NCBI GenBank assembly: GCA_963786305.1
Contig: CAWAYL010000020.1
Span: 1 to 64,000 of the forward strand
Direction of reading: 5' to 3'
Source of the DNA: CAKZLS01 sp963786305
GTDB taxonomy: Bacteria > Pseudomonadota > Alphaproteobacteria > Rhodospirillales > Defluviicoccaceae
Length of the DNA: 64,000 nt
Shown here: in pieces, positions 8,429 to 18,019 of the stretch
How the letters are laid out: each line of letters starts with the position of its first letter
How positions within the stretch are numbered: the first letter of the stretch is position 1
Position numbers and translations under genes: made by a program
Notes under the pieces: model-generated
The model's input: the letters and a program-made list of their open reading frames with translations, nothing else
What the model was told of the DNA's origin: nothing
Database searches by the model: none

Positions 8429-10177
8429 CTACTTGCCCTGGCGTTCGGACTCCTCGCGGAAATAGGTCCAGGCGTCCATCTCGATGCCGCCGGGCAGGAT
8501 ACAGACGCCCGCGCTATCGGTTTCCCCCCGACCTCCGGTGTCCGCCTGACTCTCGGTATCCGGTGCGCCAAGCTCGTAGCGGCCGCCCCGGTCGGCGCAG
8601 AACACGGCGGCCGGGTTCGCCAACTCGGTGGCGGCGGCGGGCTTTGGCACATAGATGGTCGTGCTGTCCGGCCCGGCCCGGCCGACCACGTAATGCTCGG
8701 CGAGCGCGTGGTAAAACCCGGGTGTGAGCCGCCGGAGATTGTCCGGGCGCGAGGCGTCGATCTCGATCGCCCCGAAATGCCGAGTGTTCACCAGATCCAC
8801 CAGCGTCAACTCGTCGACGGCGCCGAGCAGCATTTTCTGGCCGGTGGTGAAGTAATCCACCGAGAACGGCTTCCCCGCCCAGTAACACAGGGCCAGGCTT
8901 TCGCACATGGCGGGGCCTTCCTGCGCGGCAAGGAACCGGACGTCCGCGGCGAATGCCGCCGACATGTGCTCCGCCTTGCCGTGCCGCAGCAGATCGATGG
9001 TCGCTCCGAACGGCCCCGGCGTCGCGACGACGATCGTCTGGATCAGCAACACCATGGCCACCGCCCGAACCACCGGCCGGGAAATACGAGCGAATACCGG
9101 ATGCTCGCCGATCTTCGCCACGAACAGCCCGGCGGCCAGGGCGAGGGCGATCACCAGATCGAAGAACGCATTGTAGGTAACACCAATACCGCCGACGGCG
9201 AAGGTGCCCCACAACAGGGCCAGAACGGCGTAGATGGAAATCAGCCGCGTCCAGCGGTCGCCGAAATCGATGGCGACCAGGGTCAGCCAGGCCAGCAGCA
9301 GCGGAAACAGCGGAACGACGAAAAGGTAAGATTGCCGGACCGCGGTGGATATCTTGTACGAGCGCGGCATGGCGACGAGCGCTTGAAACAAGGGCGCGCC
9401 ATAGAGCAAGTACAGCAGCGCGAGCGCCGCCGCGAGCAGCGCGACCGCCGCCGCCATCCACACGAGGAAGGCGCGGCGGTCATAGAGCACCAACCAGAGC
9501 GTCGCGGCCAGCGGCAGCGGCAGCAGGATATGCTTGACCAGCCCGCCCGCGAGCATCAGAGCGCACGCCGCGATGACCGCCGGACGCGTGCGCTTGCCGA
9601 CAACCAGGATCATCATTCCCGTGGTCGCGAGCGCGTGCGCCAGCCATTGCGGGTCGTTGGCGGCCACGTAGTTCGGGTACCAGGCCGCGACGGTGCCGAT
9701 CGACAGCAGGCCGGCAAAAATCGCGGCGGCCGTCGATCCGCTCATCCGGCGCACCATCAGCGCGAGGTTCACGCCAACGACGAAGAGACTGACCAAAGCG
9801 ATGATCCGGCCGGCGATGATCTCGTCGCCGGTGAACAAACCGAGCAAGCCCACCACGTAAAACGACAGCGGCGGATAGTTATTGGCGGTGAGCGCCGTCA
9901 GCGGTGGATAAAGCGGCGTGCTCGAAAAGGCGTGCGAGGCGTTGAAGGCGTTCCAGCCCTCGCCGTACAAGGCGGAAAAGGGAAACGGCAGGAGAACGAC
10001 CCGCTCCGACAGCAAAACGACGACGACTAATGCCGTCAGCGCCAGGACGACGGGTACCGCAAGACGGCCGAGCGTGGTCGGCGCGGCCATTCGGGCTCCG
10101 TCAGGCCCCGGCGGCGTTGAAACTTCGTCTCGCGGTCGCGCGGGTCGCTGCATGTCTCCGTTGAGCGTCGTGTTCAC
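8429..10177 (-). CDS. Polytopic membrane protein, GT-C glycosyltransferase-like, with C-terminal DUF333-like domain
   Basis: A 582-residue protein. Residues 35-390 contain about ten hydrophobic helices with a periplasmic-type first loop (NAFNASHAFSSTPLYPPL, ANNYPPLSF), resembling lipid-linked sugar transferases of the GT-C fold. Residues 518-575 are different: NPAAVFC, then GGRYELG, then GVCILPGGIEMDAW and YFR. This is the pattern of DUF333, normally a small lipoprotein or secreted domain (N-P-A-x-x-x-C...C-x-L-P-x-G...W-x-Y-F-R). I do not know this fusion from described proteins. The domain would follow the soluble region, probably on the periplasmic side with its two cysteines able to pair. 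Enzymatic activity is not established. ATG 10090 is an alternative start. Confidence 0.6.
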   Translation of the reverse strand: MNTTLNGDMQRPARPRDEVSTPPGPDGARMAAPTTLGRLAVPVVLALTALVVVVLLSERVVLLPFPFSALYGEGWNAFNASHAFSSTPLYPPLTALTANNYPPLSFYVVGLLGLFTGDEIIAGRIIALVSLFVVGVNLALMVRRMSGSTAAAIFAGLLSIGTVAAWYPNYVAANDPQWLAHALATTGMMILVVGKRTRPAVIAACALMLAGGLVKHILLPLPLAATLWLVLYDRRAFLVWMAAAVALLAAALALLYLLYGAPLFQALVAMPRSYKISTAVRQSYLFVVPLFPLLLAWLTLVAIDFGDRWTRLISIYAVLALLWGTFAVGGIGVTYNAFFDLVIALALAAGLFVAKIGEHPVFARISRPVVRAVAMVLLIQTIVVATPGPFGATIDLLRHGKAEHMSAAFAADVRFLAAQEGPAMCESLALCYWAGKPFSVDYFTTGQKMLLGAVDELTLVDLVNTRHFGAIEIDASRPDNLRRLTPGFYHALAEHYVVGRAGPDSTTIYVPKPAAATELANPAAVFCADRGGRYELGAPDTESQADTGGRGETDSAGVCILPGGIEMDAWTYFREESERQGK

Positions 10178-10254
10178 CCTCGGCCCTCCATCCCCCTGAA
10201 ATCGTTACGAGAACCTATCTCCGTTGACGATGGCTGTAAAGGCTTGCACCAATC

Positions 10255-13200
10255 TCAGGTCGCCGCGACCGCGGCGAGGTCGCGGGCCAGCTTGCGGACG
10301 CCCACAAGGCGGTCGCCGGGGGTTTCCCAGCCGCGCTTGAGCACCAGCTTGTGGTCGGGGCGGAGCTTGGCGGTGCTGGCCTGGCGAGTGATGAACTGGA
10401 CCAGGCCGGCGGGATTGGCGACGGCGTTGTCGCGGAACGTCACTACCGCGCCTTTCGGGCCCGCCTCCACCTTCTCGATACCCGCCTTGCGGCACAATTG
10501 TTTGATCGCCACCACTTGCAGAAGGTTGTTCACTTCCTCCGGCATGTCGCCGAAGCGGTCCACCAGTTCGGCCGCGAAGGCCTCCATTTCGTCCGATTCC
10601 TTGATGTCGGCGAGCCGGCGGTAGAGGCCGAGACGCAGTCCCAGGTCGGGCACGTAGGGTTCGGGTATCAGGACGCTGAGACCGATGGAGATCTGCGGGC
10701 TCCATTCGTCCTCGCCGGCGCCATCCCCTTCGCCGCCCCGCGCCTCGGCGACGGCTTCTTCGAGCATCTGCTGGTACAGCTCGATGCCCACCTCGCGGAT
10801 CTGGCCGGACTGCTCCTCGCCGAGCAAATTGCCGGCGCCGCGAATGTCGAGGTCGTGACTGGCGAGCGAGAAGCCGGCGCCGAGTGCGTCCAGCGACTGC
10901 ATCACTTCGAGCCGTTTTTGCGCCGCCGGCGTGACTTTGCGGCGCTGCGGCAGGGTCAGGTAGGCATAGGCGCGGATTTTGGCGCGGCCGACCCGGCCGC
11001 GTAGCTGGTAAAGCTGGGCGAGGCCGAACATGTCGGCGCGATGGAGGATGATGGTATTGACCGACGGTAGATCGAGCCCGGACTCGATGATGTTGGTGGA
11101 GAGCAACACGTCGTAGGCACCCTCGTAGAATGCGCCCACCGCCGCTTCGAGATCGCGCGCCGCCATGCGGCCATGGGCCATGACCAGCTTGACCTCGGGC
11201 ACCAGCTCGGCGAGCAGCTTGCGGACCTCGTCGAGATCCTCGATACGCGGGCAGACATAGAAGGTCTGACCGCCCCGGTACTGCTCGCGCAGGATGGCCT
11301 CGCGGATCACCACCGGGTCGAGCTCGAGCACGTAGGTGCGAACCGCCAGGCGGTCGATGGGCGGCGTCGCGATCAGGCTCAGTTCGCGGACGCCGGTGAG
11401 CGCCATCTGCAGCGTGCGGGGAATCGGCGTCGCGGTGAGGGTGAGCACATGGACGTTGGTCTTGAGCTTCTTGAGCTTTTCCTTGTGGGCGACGCCGAAG
11501 TGCTGCTCCTCGTCGACGATCAGCAGTCCGAGATCGCGGAATTTGACGTCCTTGGCCACCAGAGCGTGGGTGCCGACGACGATATCGAGCGTGCCGTCGG
11601 CGAGCTCGGCCTTGGTCGCCTTGGCCTGTTTGCCCACCACCAGCCGGGACAGCTCGCCGATGCGAACCGGGTAGCCCTTGAACCGGTCCACGAAGGTCCG
11701 GTAATGCTGTCGGCACAACAGCGTGGTCGGCACCACCACCGCCACCTGACGGCCCTCCATGGCGGTGACGAAGGCGGCGCGCAGCGCCACCTCGGTCTTG
11801 CCGAAGCCGACGTCGCCGCATACCAGCCGGTCGGCGGGATGGCCGCCGGCCAGGTCGGTGATGACATCGTCGATGGCGCGCGCCTGGTCGTCGGTCTCGG
11901 CGTAGGGAAAGCGGGCGCAGAATTCATCGAACAGGCCCTCGGCCGGGGTCAGCACCGGCGCGGCGCGCAGCGTCCGGGACGCCGCCACCTTGATCAGCTC
12001 GTCCGCCATGTCGCGAATGCGCGATTTCAGCTTGGCCTTGCGCGCCTGCCACGCCGCGCCACCGAGCCGGTCGAGTGGAACGCCGACGCTTTCCGATCCG
12101 TAGCGGCTGATGACCTCGATGTTCTCCACCGGCAGAAACAGCTTGCCGTCGCCGGCGTAGAGGATCCGCAGGCAATCGTGCGGCGCGCCGGACACCGAGA
12201 TGGTTTCCAGCCCCTCGTAGCGGCCGATGCCGTGATCCACGTGGACCACCAGATCGCCGGGATTGAGCGACGAGGTCTCGGTCAGAAAATTTTCCGGCCG
12301 GACGCGGCGCGCCCGCGACCGCGCCAGCCGGTCGCCGAGAATGTCCTGTTCGGCGATGACCGCCCAGTCGGGCGTGACGAACCCGCGATCCAGGCCGAGC
12401 ACCGCCAGCGCCAAGGTGTCGGACTTCAACGCCTTGGCCTCGGCCCAGCCGTCGACCGGCGCGACCTTGGTCAGGCCATGCTCCGCCATGACTGCCTTGA
12501 GGCGATCGCGCGAGCCGCGACTCATCGCCGCCACCATTACGCGGCGGCCCCGCTTGCGATGCTCCACCAGCCTGTCGGTCAGCAGATCGAAGACATTGAC
12601 GTCACCGCGAAGCCGCGCTTCGGCGAAGTCGGGGCCGGGTCGGCCGGCGGCGTCGAACCCGCCGGTCATGTCGTCGGGCACCGCGAACGGCGACAATTGA
12701 CCGACGGCGCGCTCCGCCAGCAATTGGTCCCACTCCTCGCCGCCGAGGTATAGACGGTCCGGCGGCAGCGGATTGTAGGGCGTCCCCAATTCGGCGAACC
12801 GGCCGGTGCCGAGGCTGCTGCGCGCGTCATGGTACTCGCGGATCAGGTCCAGACGGGCATCGCGGGCGTCGTTCAGGTGATGATCGAGGACGATCGCCGC
12901 GTTCGGCGCATAGTCGAACACCGTGTTCATGCGCGGGTGGAACAACGGCAGCCAATGCTCCATGCCCGCCTGGCGGCGGCCGGCCGATACTCCGGCGTAA
13001 AGCGGATCGTCGGCGCCGACGGCTCCGAACAGGGCGCGGTATTCGGTGCGGAACCGCGACACCGCCGCATCATGCAGCAGCACTTCGCTGACCGGCTTGA
13101 CGACGAAGGAACCGAGCTTGTCGGTGGTGCGCTGGCTCGCCGCGTCGAAGGACCGCATGGTGTCCAGCTCGTCGCCGAAAAAGTCGAGACGAAGCGGCTC

Positions 13201-13737
13201 GCCGCGACCCGGCGGATAAAGATCGATGATGCCGCCGCGCACCGCGTACTCGCCGGGCTCCATGACCGATTCGGCGCGGACGTATCCATGGGTCACGAGG
13301 AACGCCACCAGGTCGTCGGGGTCCAACCGGTCGCCGCGCGCAAGGGCGAACGTGGCGCCGGTCAACGCTTCCTCGGGGGGCACCCGCTGCAGCACCGCCG
13401 AGATGGTGGTGAGAATGACCCGCCCGCTGCCCGCGCCGCGGCTCTCCAGCAACCGCGTCAGCGTATCGATGCGCCGGCTGGCGATGTCGAGATTGGGTGA
13501 AGCCCGGTCATAGGGCAGGCAATCCCAGGCCGGAAATTGCACGGTGTCGAGCTTCGGGGCGAAGAAATCGAGGCTTTCGCGCATGAAGTCCATGCGGACG
13601 TCATCGCGGGCGACGAACAGCACGCCGCCCGCGAGGCTCGACGCCAGCGAACCGACAATATCCGCGTCATAGCCGGGCGGCGCGCCGGAAATCAGCACGC
13701 GCCCGGGCCGTGACAACATGTCTGCTATGGGTTTCAA
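10255..13737 (-). CDS. mfd: Transcription-repair coupling factor
   Basis: Mfd removes RNA polymerase stalled at DNA lesions and recruits UvrA for nucleotide excision repair. At 1,160 residues it is full length. The order is the UvrB-homology module (residues 1-450), the RNA polymerase interaction domain near residue 500 (LNPGDLVVHVDHGIGRYEGL region), and the RecG-like translocase with Walker A GDVGFGKTE at about 640 and the DEEQ box (VDEEQHFG) at about 742. The C-terminal UvrA-binding inhibitory domain follows. There are no frameshifts over 3.5 kb. Four bases separate it from sdhE on the same strand, so they probably form an operon. Confidence 0.97.
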   Translation of the reverse strand: MKPIADMLSRPGRVLISGAPPGYDADIVGSLASSLAGGVLFVARDDVRMDFMRESLDFFAPKLDTVQFPAWDCLPYDRASPNLDIASRRIDTLTRLLESRGAGSGRVILTTISAVLQRVPPEEALTGATFALARGDRLDPDDLVAFLVTHGYVRAESVMEPGEYAVRGGIIDLYPPGRGEPLRLDFFGDELDTMRSFDAASQRTTDKLGSFVVKPVSEVLLHDAAVSRFRTEYRALFGAVGADDPLYAGVSAGRRQAGMEHWLPLFHPRMNTVFDYAPNAAIVLDHHLNDARDARLDLIREYHDARSSLGTGRFAELGTPYNPLPPDRLYLGGEEWDQLLAERAVGQLSPFAVPDDMTGGFDAAGRPGPDFAEARLRGDVNVFDLLTDRLVEHRKRGRRVMVAAMSRGSRDRLKAVMAEHGLTKVAPVDGWAEAKALKSDTLALAVLGLDRGFVTPDWAVIAEQDILGDRLARSRARRVRPENFLTETSSLNPGDLVVHVDHGIGRYEGLETISVSGAPHDCLRILYAGDGKLFLPVENIEVISRYGSESVGVPLDRLGGAAWQARKAKLKSRIRDMADELIKVAASRTLRAAPVLTPAEGLFDEFCARFPYAETDDQARAIDDVITDLAGGHPADRLVCGDVGFGKTEVALRAAFVTAMEGRQVAVVVPTTLLCRQHYRTFVDRFKGYPVRIGELSRLVVGKQAKATKAELADGTLDIVVGTHALVAKDVKFRDLGLLIVDEEQHFGVAHKEKLKKLKTNVHVLTLTATPIPRTLQMALTGVRELSLIATPPIDRLAVRTYVLELDPVVIREAILREQYRGGQTFYVCPRIEDLDEVRKLLAELVPEVKLVMAHGRMAARDLEAAVGAFYEGAYDVLLSTNIIESGLDLPSVNTIILHRADMFGLAQLYQLRGRVGRAKIRAYAYLTLPQRRKVTPAAQKRLEVMQSLDALGAGFSLASHDLDIRGAGNLLGEEQSGQIREVGIELYQQMLEEAVAEARGGEGDGAGEDEWSPQISIGLSVLIPEPYVPDLGLRLGLYRRLADIKESDEMEAFAAELVDRFGDMPEEVNNLLQVVAIKQLCRKAGIEKVEAGPKGAVVTFRDNAVANPAGLVQFITRQASTAKLRPDHKLVLKRGWETPGDRLVGVRKLARDLAAVAAT

Positions 13738-13741
13738 TTGC

Positions 13742-14020
13742 TTAAGTTGACGGTTTGAAGTTCTGCGCGAAATCGATCAACGAGCGCAATACCGGATGAT
13801 CCCACTCGAGGGGATAGTCTTCTTTCTTCATCATCCAGTTATACAAGTCGATGTCGTTGTTATCCATCATGAGGGATTCAAACCATTCCACGTCCGCGTC
13901 GCTCATGGTCGTCAGTTTCCGTTCCGCGAACGCCCCCATCAACAGGTCGTTCTCCTGCATGCCGGTGTGGTGGCTTCGAAACAGCACGCGCTTGCGCAGT
14001 TTGTCGGTCGGTTCGATCAT
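13742..14020 (-). CDS. sdhE: FAD assembly factor SdhE (succinate dehydrogenase assembly factor 2 family)
   Basis: A 92-residue cytosolic helical-bundle protein that promotes covalent flavin attachment to SdhA. The family pattern RSHHTGMQENDLLMGAF (residues 15-31) and the C-terminal acidic WF...MxxxDxDLYNWM segment are present. The position between mfd and a divergent recG is a conserved alphaproteobacterial arrangement. The start lies 67 bp from the recG start, so the two genes share a short divergent promoter region. Confidence 0.9.
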   Translation of the reverse strand: MIEPTDKLRKRVLFRSHHTGMQENDLLMGAFAERKLTTMSDADVEWFESLMMDNNDIDLYNWMMKKEDYPLEWDHPVLRSLIDFAQNFKPST

Positions 14021-14087
14021 TCCTCTCCTCCGGTCGAAACGATAGGATATAAGAGACCCTGTATTCCCTGTCAGCCGTTCATTTCAG

Positions 14088-16169
14088 ATGCGCCCGCACG
14101 TTCTCTATCCCCTGTTCGCTCCGGCCCGCGCTCTCCCTGGCGTTGGGCCCCGTCTGGCCGGCGTCGTGGAAAAGCTGGCCGGGCCCAGGGTGGCGGACCT
14201 GCTATGGCACCTGCCCTCGGGTCTCATCGATCGCCGGTACTCGCCGAAGGTGGCGGCGGCGCGGCCGGGAACGGTGGCGACCCTGACCGTCCGGGTGTTG
14301 CGCCATCAGCCATCGGCGTCATCGCGCCGACCCTACCGGGTGCCGTGCGCGGACGAAACCGGCGAGATCGTGCTGGTTTTCTTTCATGCCCGCGCCGATT
14401 ACCTGACCAAGGTCCTGCCGGAAGGCGCCGTGCGCGTGGTGAGCGGGGTCGTGGAACGCTACGGTCCCCAATTGCAGATGACCCACCCCGATCATATCGT
14501 CGAGGAAGGCGGGCGCGACAAGATCGCCATTGTCGAGCCGGTCTATCCGCTAGCCACCGGTTTGACCGCCAAACAGGTCGTCAAATTGACGCGGGCGGCG
14601 CTGGAGCGGGCGCCCGCGCTGGAGGAATGGCTGGATCCGTCTTACAAGGCTCAACGGAACTGGAAGCCATGGCGCGCGGCTCTGGACGCGGCCCACGCGC
14701 CCGCCGACGAGGCGGGGTTGTCGCCGCTCTCACCGGCGCGAGCCCGGCTTGCCTACGACGAACTGCTGGCCAATCAGCTCGCGCTCGCCCTGATCCGGCG
14801 TCATCAGCGCGAGATCGCCGGCCGCGCCATCCTCGCCGAGGGCAAACTTGCGCGCCGCGCCCTCGAGACCCTGTCCTTTACGCTGACGGGCTCGCAGGAT
14901 CGCGCGATCGCCGAGATCACCGCCGACATGGCGTCACCCGCGCGGATGCTGCGCCTCCTGCAAGGCGACGTCGGCAGCGGCAAGACGGTGGTGGCCTTGA
15001 TGGCCATGCTCACCGCCGTCGAAAGCGGCGCTCAGGCGGCGTTGATGGCGCCGACCGAAATTCTCGCCCGCCAGCATTACGCCACCATCAAGCCGCTGGC
15101 TTCGGCGGCCGGCGTGGACGTGGCGCTGCTGACCGGACGCGAGAAGGGCAAATCGCGGAACCCCATTCTCGCCGGCTTCGCCGAGGGCGTCATCCCGCTC
15201 GCCGTTGGGACCCACGCGTTGTTCCAGGACGCGGTGGCATTCAAGGATCTGGCGCTGGCGGTGATCGACGAACAGCACCGTTTCGGCGTCCACCAGCGAC
15301 TCGACCTCGCCGCCAAAGGCACCGCCGTCGATATCCTGGTGATGACCGCGACGCCCATCCCGCGAACGCTGATGCTGACCTCGTACGGGGACATGGATGC
15401 GTCCAAATTGGTGGAAAAGCCGCCCGGGCGGCTGCCGGTGGATACCCGCGCGGTGCCCATGGAGCGTCTCGACAATGTCATCGCCGGCGTCGCCCGGAGC
15501 CTGACCGCCGGCGCCAAGGTCTTCTGGGTCTGTCCCCTCGTCGAGGAATCGGATGTTCTCGACGTCAACGCGGCGGAAGAGCGGTTTCACCATTTGAGCG
15601 GCATCTTCGACGGCCGCGTCGGTCTGGTGCACGGACGCATGAAGGGCCCCGCCAAGGACGCCGCCATGGCCGCGTTCGTAGACGGCCCCTTGGATCTGCT
15701 GGTCGCCACCACGGTGATCGAGGTCGGGGTCGACGTGCCCGCCGCCACGGTCATGATCATCGAGCACGCCGAGCGGTTCGGTCTCGCCCAGTTGCACCAG
15801 TTGCGGGGCCGTATCGGGCGCGGCTCGGTTCCGTCGACCTGCGTTCTCGTCTATGCGCCGCCCCTCGGCGAGGCCGCGCGGGCCCGGCTCGCCATCATGC
15901 GCGAGAGCGACGACGGTTTCCGCATAGCCGAGGAGGATCTGCGGCTCAGGGGCGCCGGCGAGCTTCTCGGCGTACGGCAAAGCGGCGCGCCGGAGTTCCG
16001 CCTCGCCGATCTGGCTTTTCATGGCGACCTTTTGCCGGTCGCCCGTGACGACGCCCGTTTGATCCTGGCGCGTGACCCCTATTTAAAATCGGCACGGGGC
16101 AGCGCGCTCCGCACGTTGCTCTACCTGTTCGAGCGGGACGCGGCCGTGCGCTATCTGCGCTCCGGATAG
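14088..16169 (+). CDS. recG: ATP-dependent DNA helicase RecG
   Basis: RecG regresses stalled replication forks and branch-migrates recombination intermediates. The protein is 693 residues, normal length. The N-terminal wedge/OB region is followed by Walker A GDVGSGKTV near residue 292, the DEQH box (IDEQHRFG) near 392, the TATPIPRT motif and the C-terminal QLRGRIGRG motif VI. The frame is uninterrupted. It is transcribed divergently from sdhE-mfd and converges with the DUF502 gene, leaving only 32 bp between the stops. Confidence 0.96.
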   Translation: MRPHVLYPLFAPARALPGVGPRLAGVVEKLAGPRVADLLWHLPSGLIDRRYSPKVAAARPGTVATLTVRVLRHQPSASSRRPYRVPCADETGEIVLVFFHARADYLTKVLPEGAVRVVSGVVERYGPQLQMTHPDHIVEEGGRDKIAIVEPVYPLATGLTAKQVVKLTRAALERAPALEEWLDPSYKAQRNWKPWRAALDAAHAPADEAGLSPLSPARARLAYDELLANQLALALIRRHQREIAGRAILAEGKLARRALETLSFTLTGSQDRAIAEITADMASPARMLRLLQGDVGSGKTVVALMAMLTAVESGAQAALMAPTEILARQHYATIKPLASAAGVDVALLTGREKGKSRNPILAGFAEGVIPLAVGTHALFQDAVAFKDLALAVIDEQHRFGVHQRLDLAAKGTAVDILVMTATPIPRTLMLTSYGDMDASKLVEKPPGRLPVDTRAVPMERLDNVIAGVARSLTAGAKVFWVCPLVEESDVLDVNAAEERFHHLSGIFDGRVGLVHGRMKGPAKDAAMAAFVDGPLDLLVATTVIEVGVDVPAATVMIIEHAERFGLAQLHQLRGRIGRGSVPSTCVLVYAPPLGEAARARLAIMRESDDGFRIAEEDLRLRGAGELLGVRQSGAPEFRLADLAFHGDLLPVARDDARLILARDPYLKSARGSALRTLLYLFERDAAVRYLRSG

Positions 16170-16201
16170 AGCGCAGGCCCGGATAAAAGGCGGGCGACGC
16201 G

Positions 16202-16975
16202 TCACTCGCGCTCCCGTTCCGAACTCGGGAGTTCATCATCGTCCGCGTTTGCGAACACAAGGGGAACCTGTTGTTCGGACTCCGTACGATGGTCCGGCGG
16301 CGTCACGATGCCGGCGGATATCACCATTTTGATCGCTTCCTCCACCGTCATGCTCAGCGGAATCAGATCGCCCTTGGGAACGAACAGCAAAAAGCCGGAA
16401 GTCGGGTTGGGAGTGGTCGGCAGGAAAATGTTGATGGTCTCTTCGTCGGTGAGATTCTGCACCTCCTCTTCCGTCCGCCCGGTAATGAAAGCGATGGCCC
16501 ACAGACCGCGGCGCGGGTACTCGATGAGGACAGCCTGGCGGAACGCCGTGGACTGCTGTGCCAGCACCGTTTCGATGATTTGCTTCAACGCGCTATAAAC
16601 GGTGCGGACCACCGGCATGCGCGCCAGCAGCCCGTCGTAGAACTTCATGATCAAGCGGCCGAAGAACCCGGCGGTCAGCATGCCGAGCAAGGTCAGGGCG
16701 ACGACGACGATCACCAGCCCCAGCCCGGGCAGTCCGAAGGGCAGGTAGGCCGCGGGGTTGTATTTTTCGGGAATCCACGGTGTGACCCGGGCGTCGACGA
16801 AGCTGATGAACAGCCACGCCAGATAAAAGGTGATGGAAATGGGCGCGGTGATCAGGATTCCCGCGAAAAAATAGGCGCGCAGGCGCCCCGTGAGCCCCAT
16901 GGGACGTTCCGGTTTTTTGGCGGCGCCGACGGTGGCGATAATCGCCCGCTTCTTTCTCGGCTTGTTCTTTTTCAT
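16202..16975 (-). CDS. DUF502 family membrane protein
   Basis: A 257-residue inner-membrane protein of unknown function. Two transmembrane helices are visible (about residues 33-55 and 78-105), preceded by a basic cytosolic tail and followed by a conserved soluble part with VRTVYSALKQIIETVL and the FLPTTPNPTSGFLLFVPK segment characteristic of DUF502. It is convergent with recG. The family is widespread in alphaproteobacteria, and nothing in the context defines its function. Confidence 0.85.
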   Translation of the reverse strand: MKKNKPRKKRAIIATVGAAKKPERPMGLTGRLRAYFFAGILITAPISITFYLAWLFISFVDARVTPWIPEKYNPAAYLPFGLPGLGLVIVVVALTLLGMLTAGFFGRLIMKFYDGLLARMPVVRTVYSALKQIIETVLAQQSTAFRQAVLIEYPRRGLWAIAFITGRTEEEVQNLTDEETINIFLPTTPNPTSGFLLFVPKGDLIPLSMTVEEAIKMVISAGIVTPPDHRTESEQQVPLVFANADDDELPSSERERE

Positions 16976-17014
16976 GAGCGTACAATTAACCGGCGGACGG
17001 GGTAACGCAATGAT

Positions 17015-17887
17015 TCAGTGCGCAAAAAAGTCCATCAGCCGGGAAAGGGTTTGGTCGGGCTGCTCTTCCGCGAGGAAATGGCCGCACGCCAGTTTGTATC
17101 CGCGAACATCGCCGGCGCGCTCGCGCCAGGTAGCAAGAACGTCATAGTTCCGTTCCATCAGGCCCCGCTCGCCCCACAACGCCAGAAGCGGGCACGCGAC
17201 CTTGCGATCCATGTCGGCTTCGTCGTGCTCGAGATCGATGCTCGCGGCGGCGCGATAATCTTCGCACGAGGCACGGATGGCGGCGGGATCGCTGAAGCAA
17301 CGGATGTACTCGGCCATGGCCTCGTCGGTGAACCCGTCCATCGAGGCGCTCCAGTGTCCCAGTTTGGTGGTGACATAGAACGCCGGATCATGGCCGATCA
17401 GGGTTTCCGGCATTCCGCCGCCCTGAATGAGGAAAAACCAGTGATAATATCCCGTCGCCACTTCCTTGGTGACGGTGGAGAAGATCTTGTGGGTGGGCAC
17501 GATGTCGAGCACCGCCAATTTCTCGACCTTGTCGGGGTGGTCGAGGGCCATGCGATGCGCCACCCGGCCGCCGCGGTCGTGTCCCGCGACCATGAACGAT
17601 CCGAAGCCCAGGGCCCGCATGACCTCCACCTGGTCCTGGGCGGTGGCGCGCTTGCTGTAGGCGTGATGGTCGGGATCGGACGGCGGTTTGCCGCTGTCTC
17701 CGTAACCCCGGAGATCCGTGGCCACGACCGTGAAACGTTCGCCAAGGGCGGGGGCGATCTTGTGCCACATGACGTGGGTCTGCGGATAGCCGTGGAGCAA
17801 CAGCAGCGGAGGCCCCGAGCCGCCGTGGCGCGTGTGGATCACGGTTTCCCGTGTTTCGATCGCGCGGGTTTGAAAGTCCTCGAACAT
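17015..17887 (-). CDS. Alpha/beta hydrolase, haloacetate (fluoroacetate) dehalogenase-like
   Basis: A 290-residue cytosolic hydrolase. The residues diagnostic of fluoroacetate dehalogenases are all present: nucleophile D104 with R105 and R108 (GHDRGGRVAHR), acid D128 (LDIVPT), the halide-pocket trio H149-W150 and Y211, and catalytic H270 (CGHFLAEE). In the characterised enzymes these hydrolyse C-F or C-Cl bonds of haloacetates to glycolate. The spacing matches the known family, so dehalogenation is a credible assignment, although epoxide hydrolases share the fold. The gene is monocistronic between DUF502 and Nudix genes, with no haloacid transporter nearby. Confidence 0.75.
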   Translation of the reverse strand: MFEDFQTRAIETRETVIHTRHGGSGPPLLLLHGYPQTHVMWHKIAPALGERFTVVATDLRGYGDSGKPPSDPDHHAYSKRATAQDQVEVMRALGFGSFMVAGHDRGGRVAHRMALDHPDKVEKLAVLDIVPTHKIFSTVTKEVATGYYHWFFLIQGGGMPETLIGHDPAFYVTTKLGHWSASMDGFTDEAMAEYIRCFSDPAAIRASCEDYRAAASIDLEHDEADMDRKVACPLLALWGERGLMERNYDVLATWRERAGDVRGYKLACGHFLAEEQPDQTLSRLMDFFAH

Positions 17888-18019
17888 GGCAGCGCTTCCG
17901 TATCGCAGTGGTTCGCTCAGGAAGACCCGTCCCGGTCGCTGAACGATAGCAACCTCCGGTGTCCACCGCTATAGATCGATAGCGAAAAAGCGAAAAGGGT
18001 GTCGAAGGGAGTCCAACCG

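Noticed and set aside
11173..12753. 526-codon open frame on the plus strand inside mfd
   Set aside because: Antisense shadow of a GC-rich conserved gene; composition is histidine-, glycine- and arginine-rich without domain features.
13796..16048. 750-codon open frame overlapping recG
   Set aside because: Same-strand off-frame shadow; arginine- and glycine-rich low-complexity product, while recG is clearly real.
16170..16201. Intrinsic terminator between recG and the DUF502 gene
   Set aside because: Only a 5-bp GC stem (gcccg/cgggc) with a long loop and no T-run; too weak to list as a feature.
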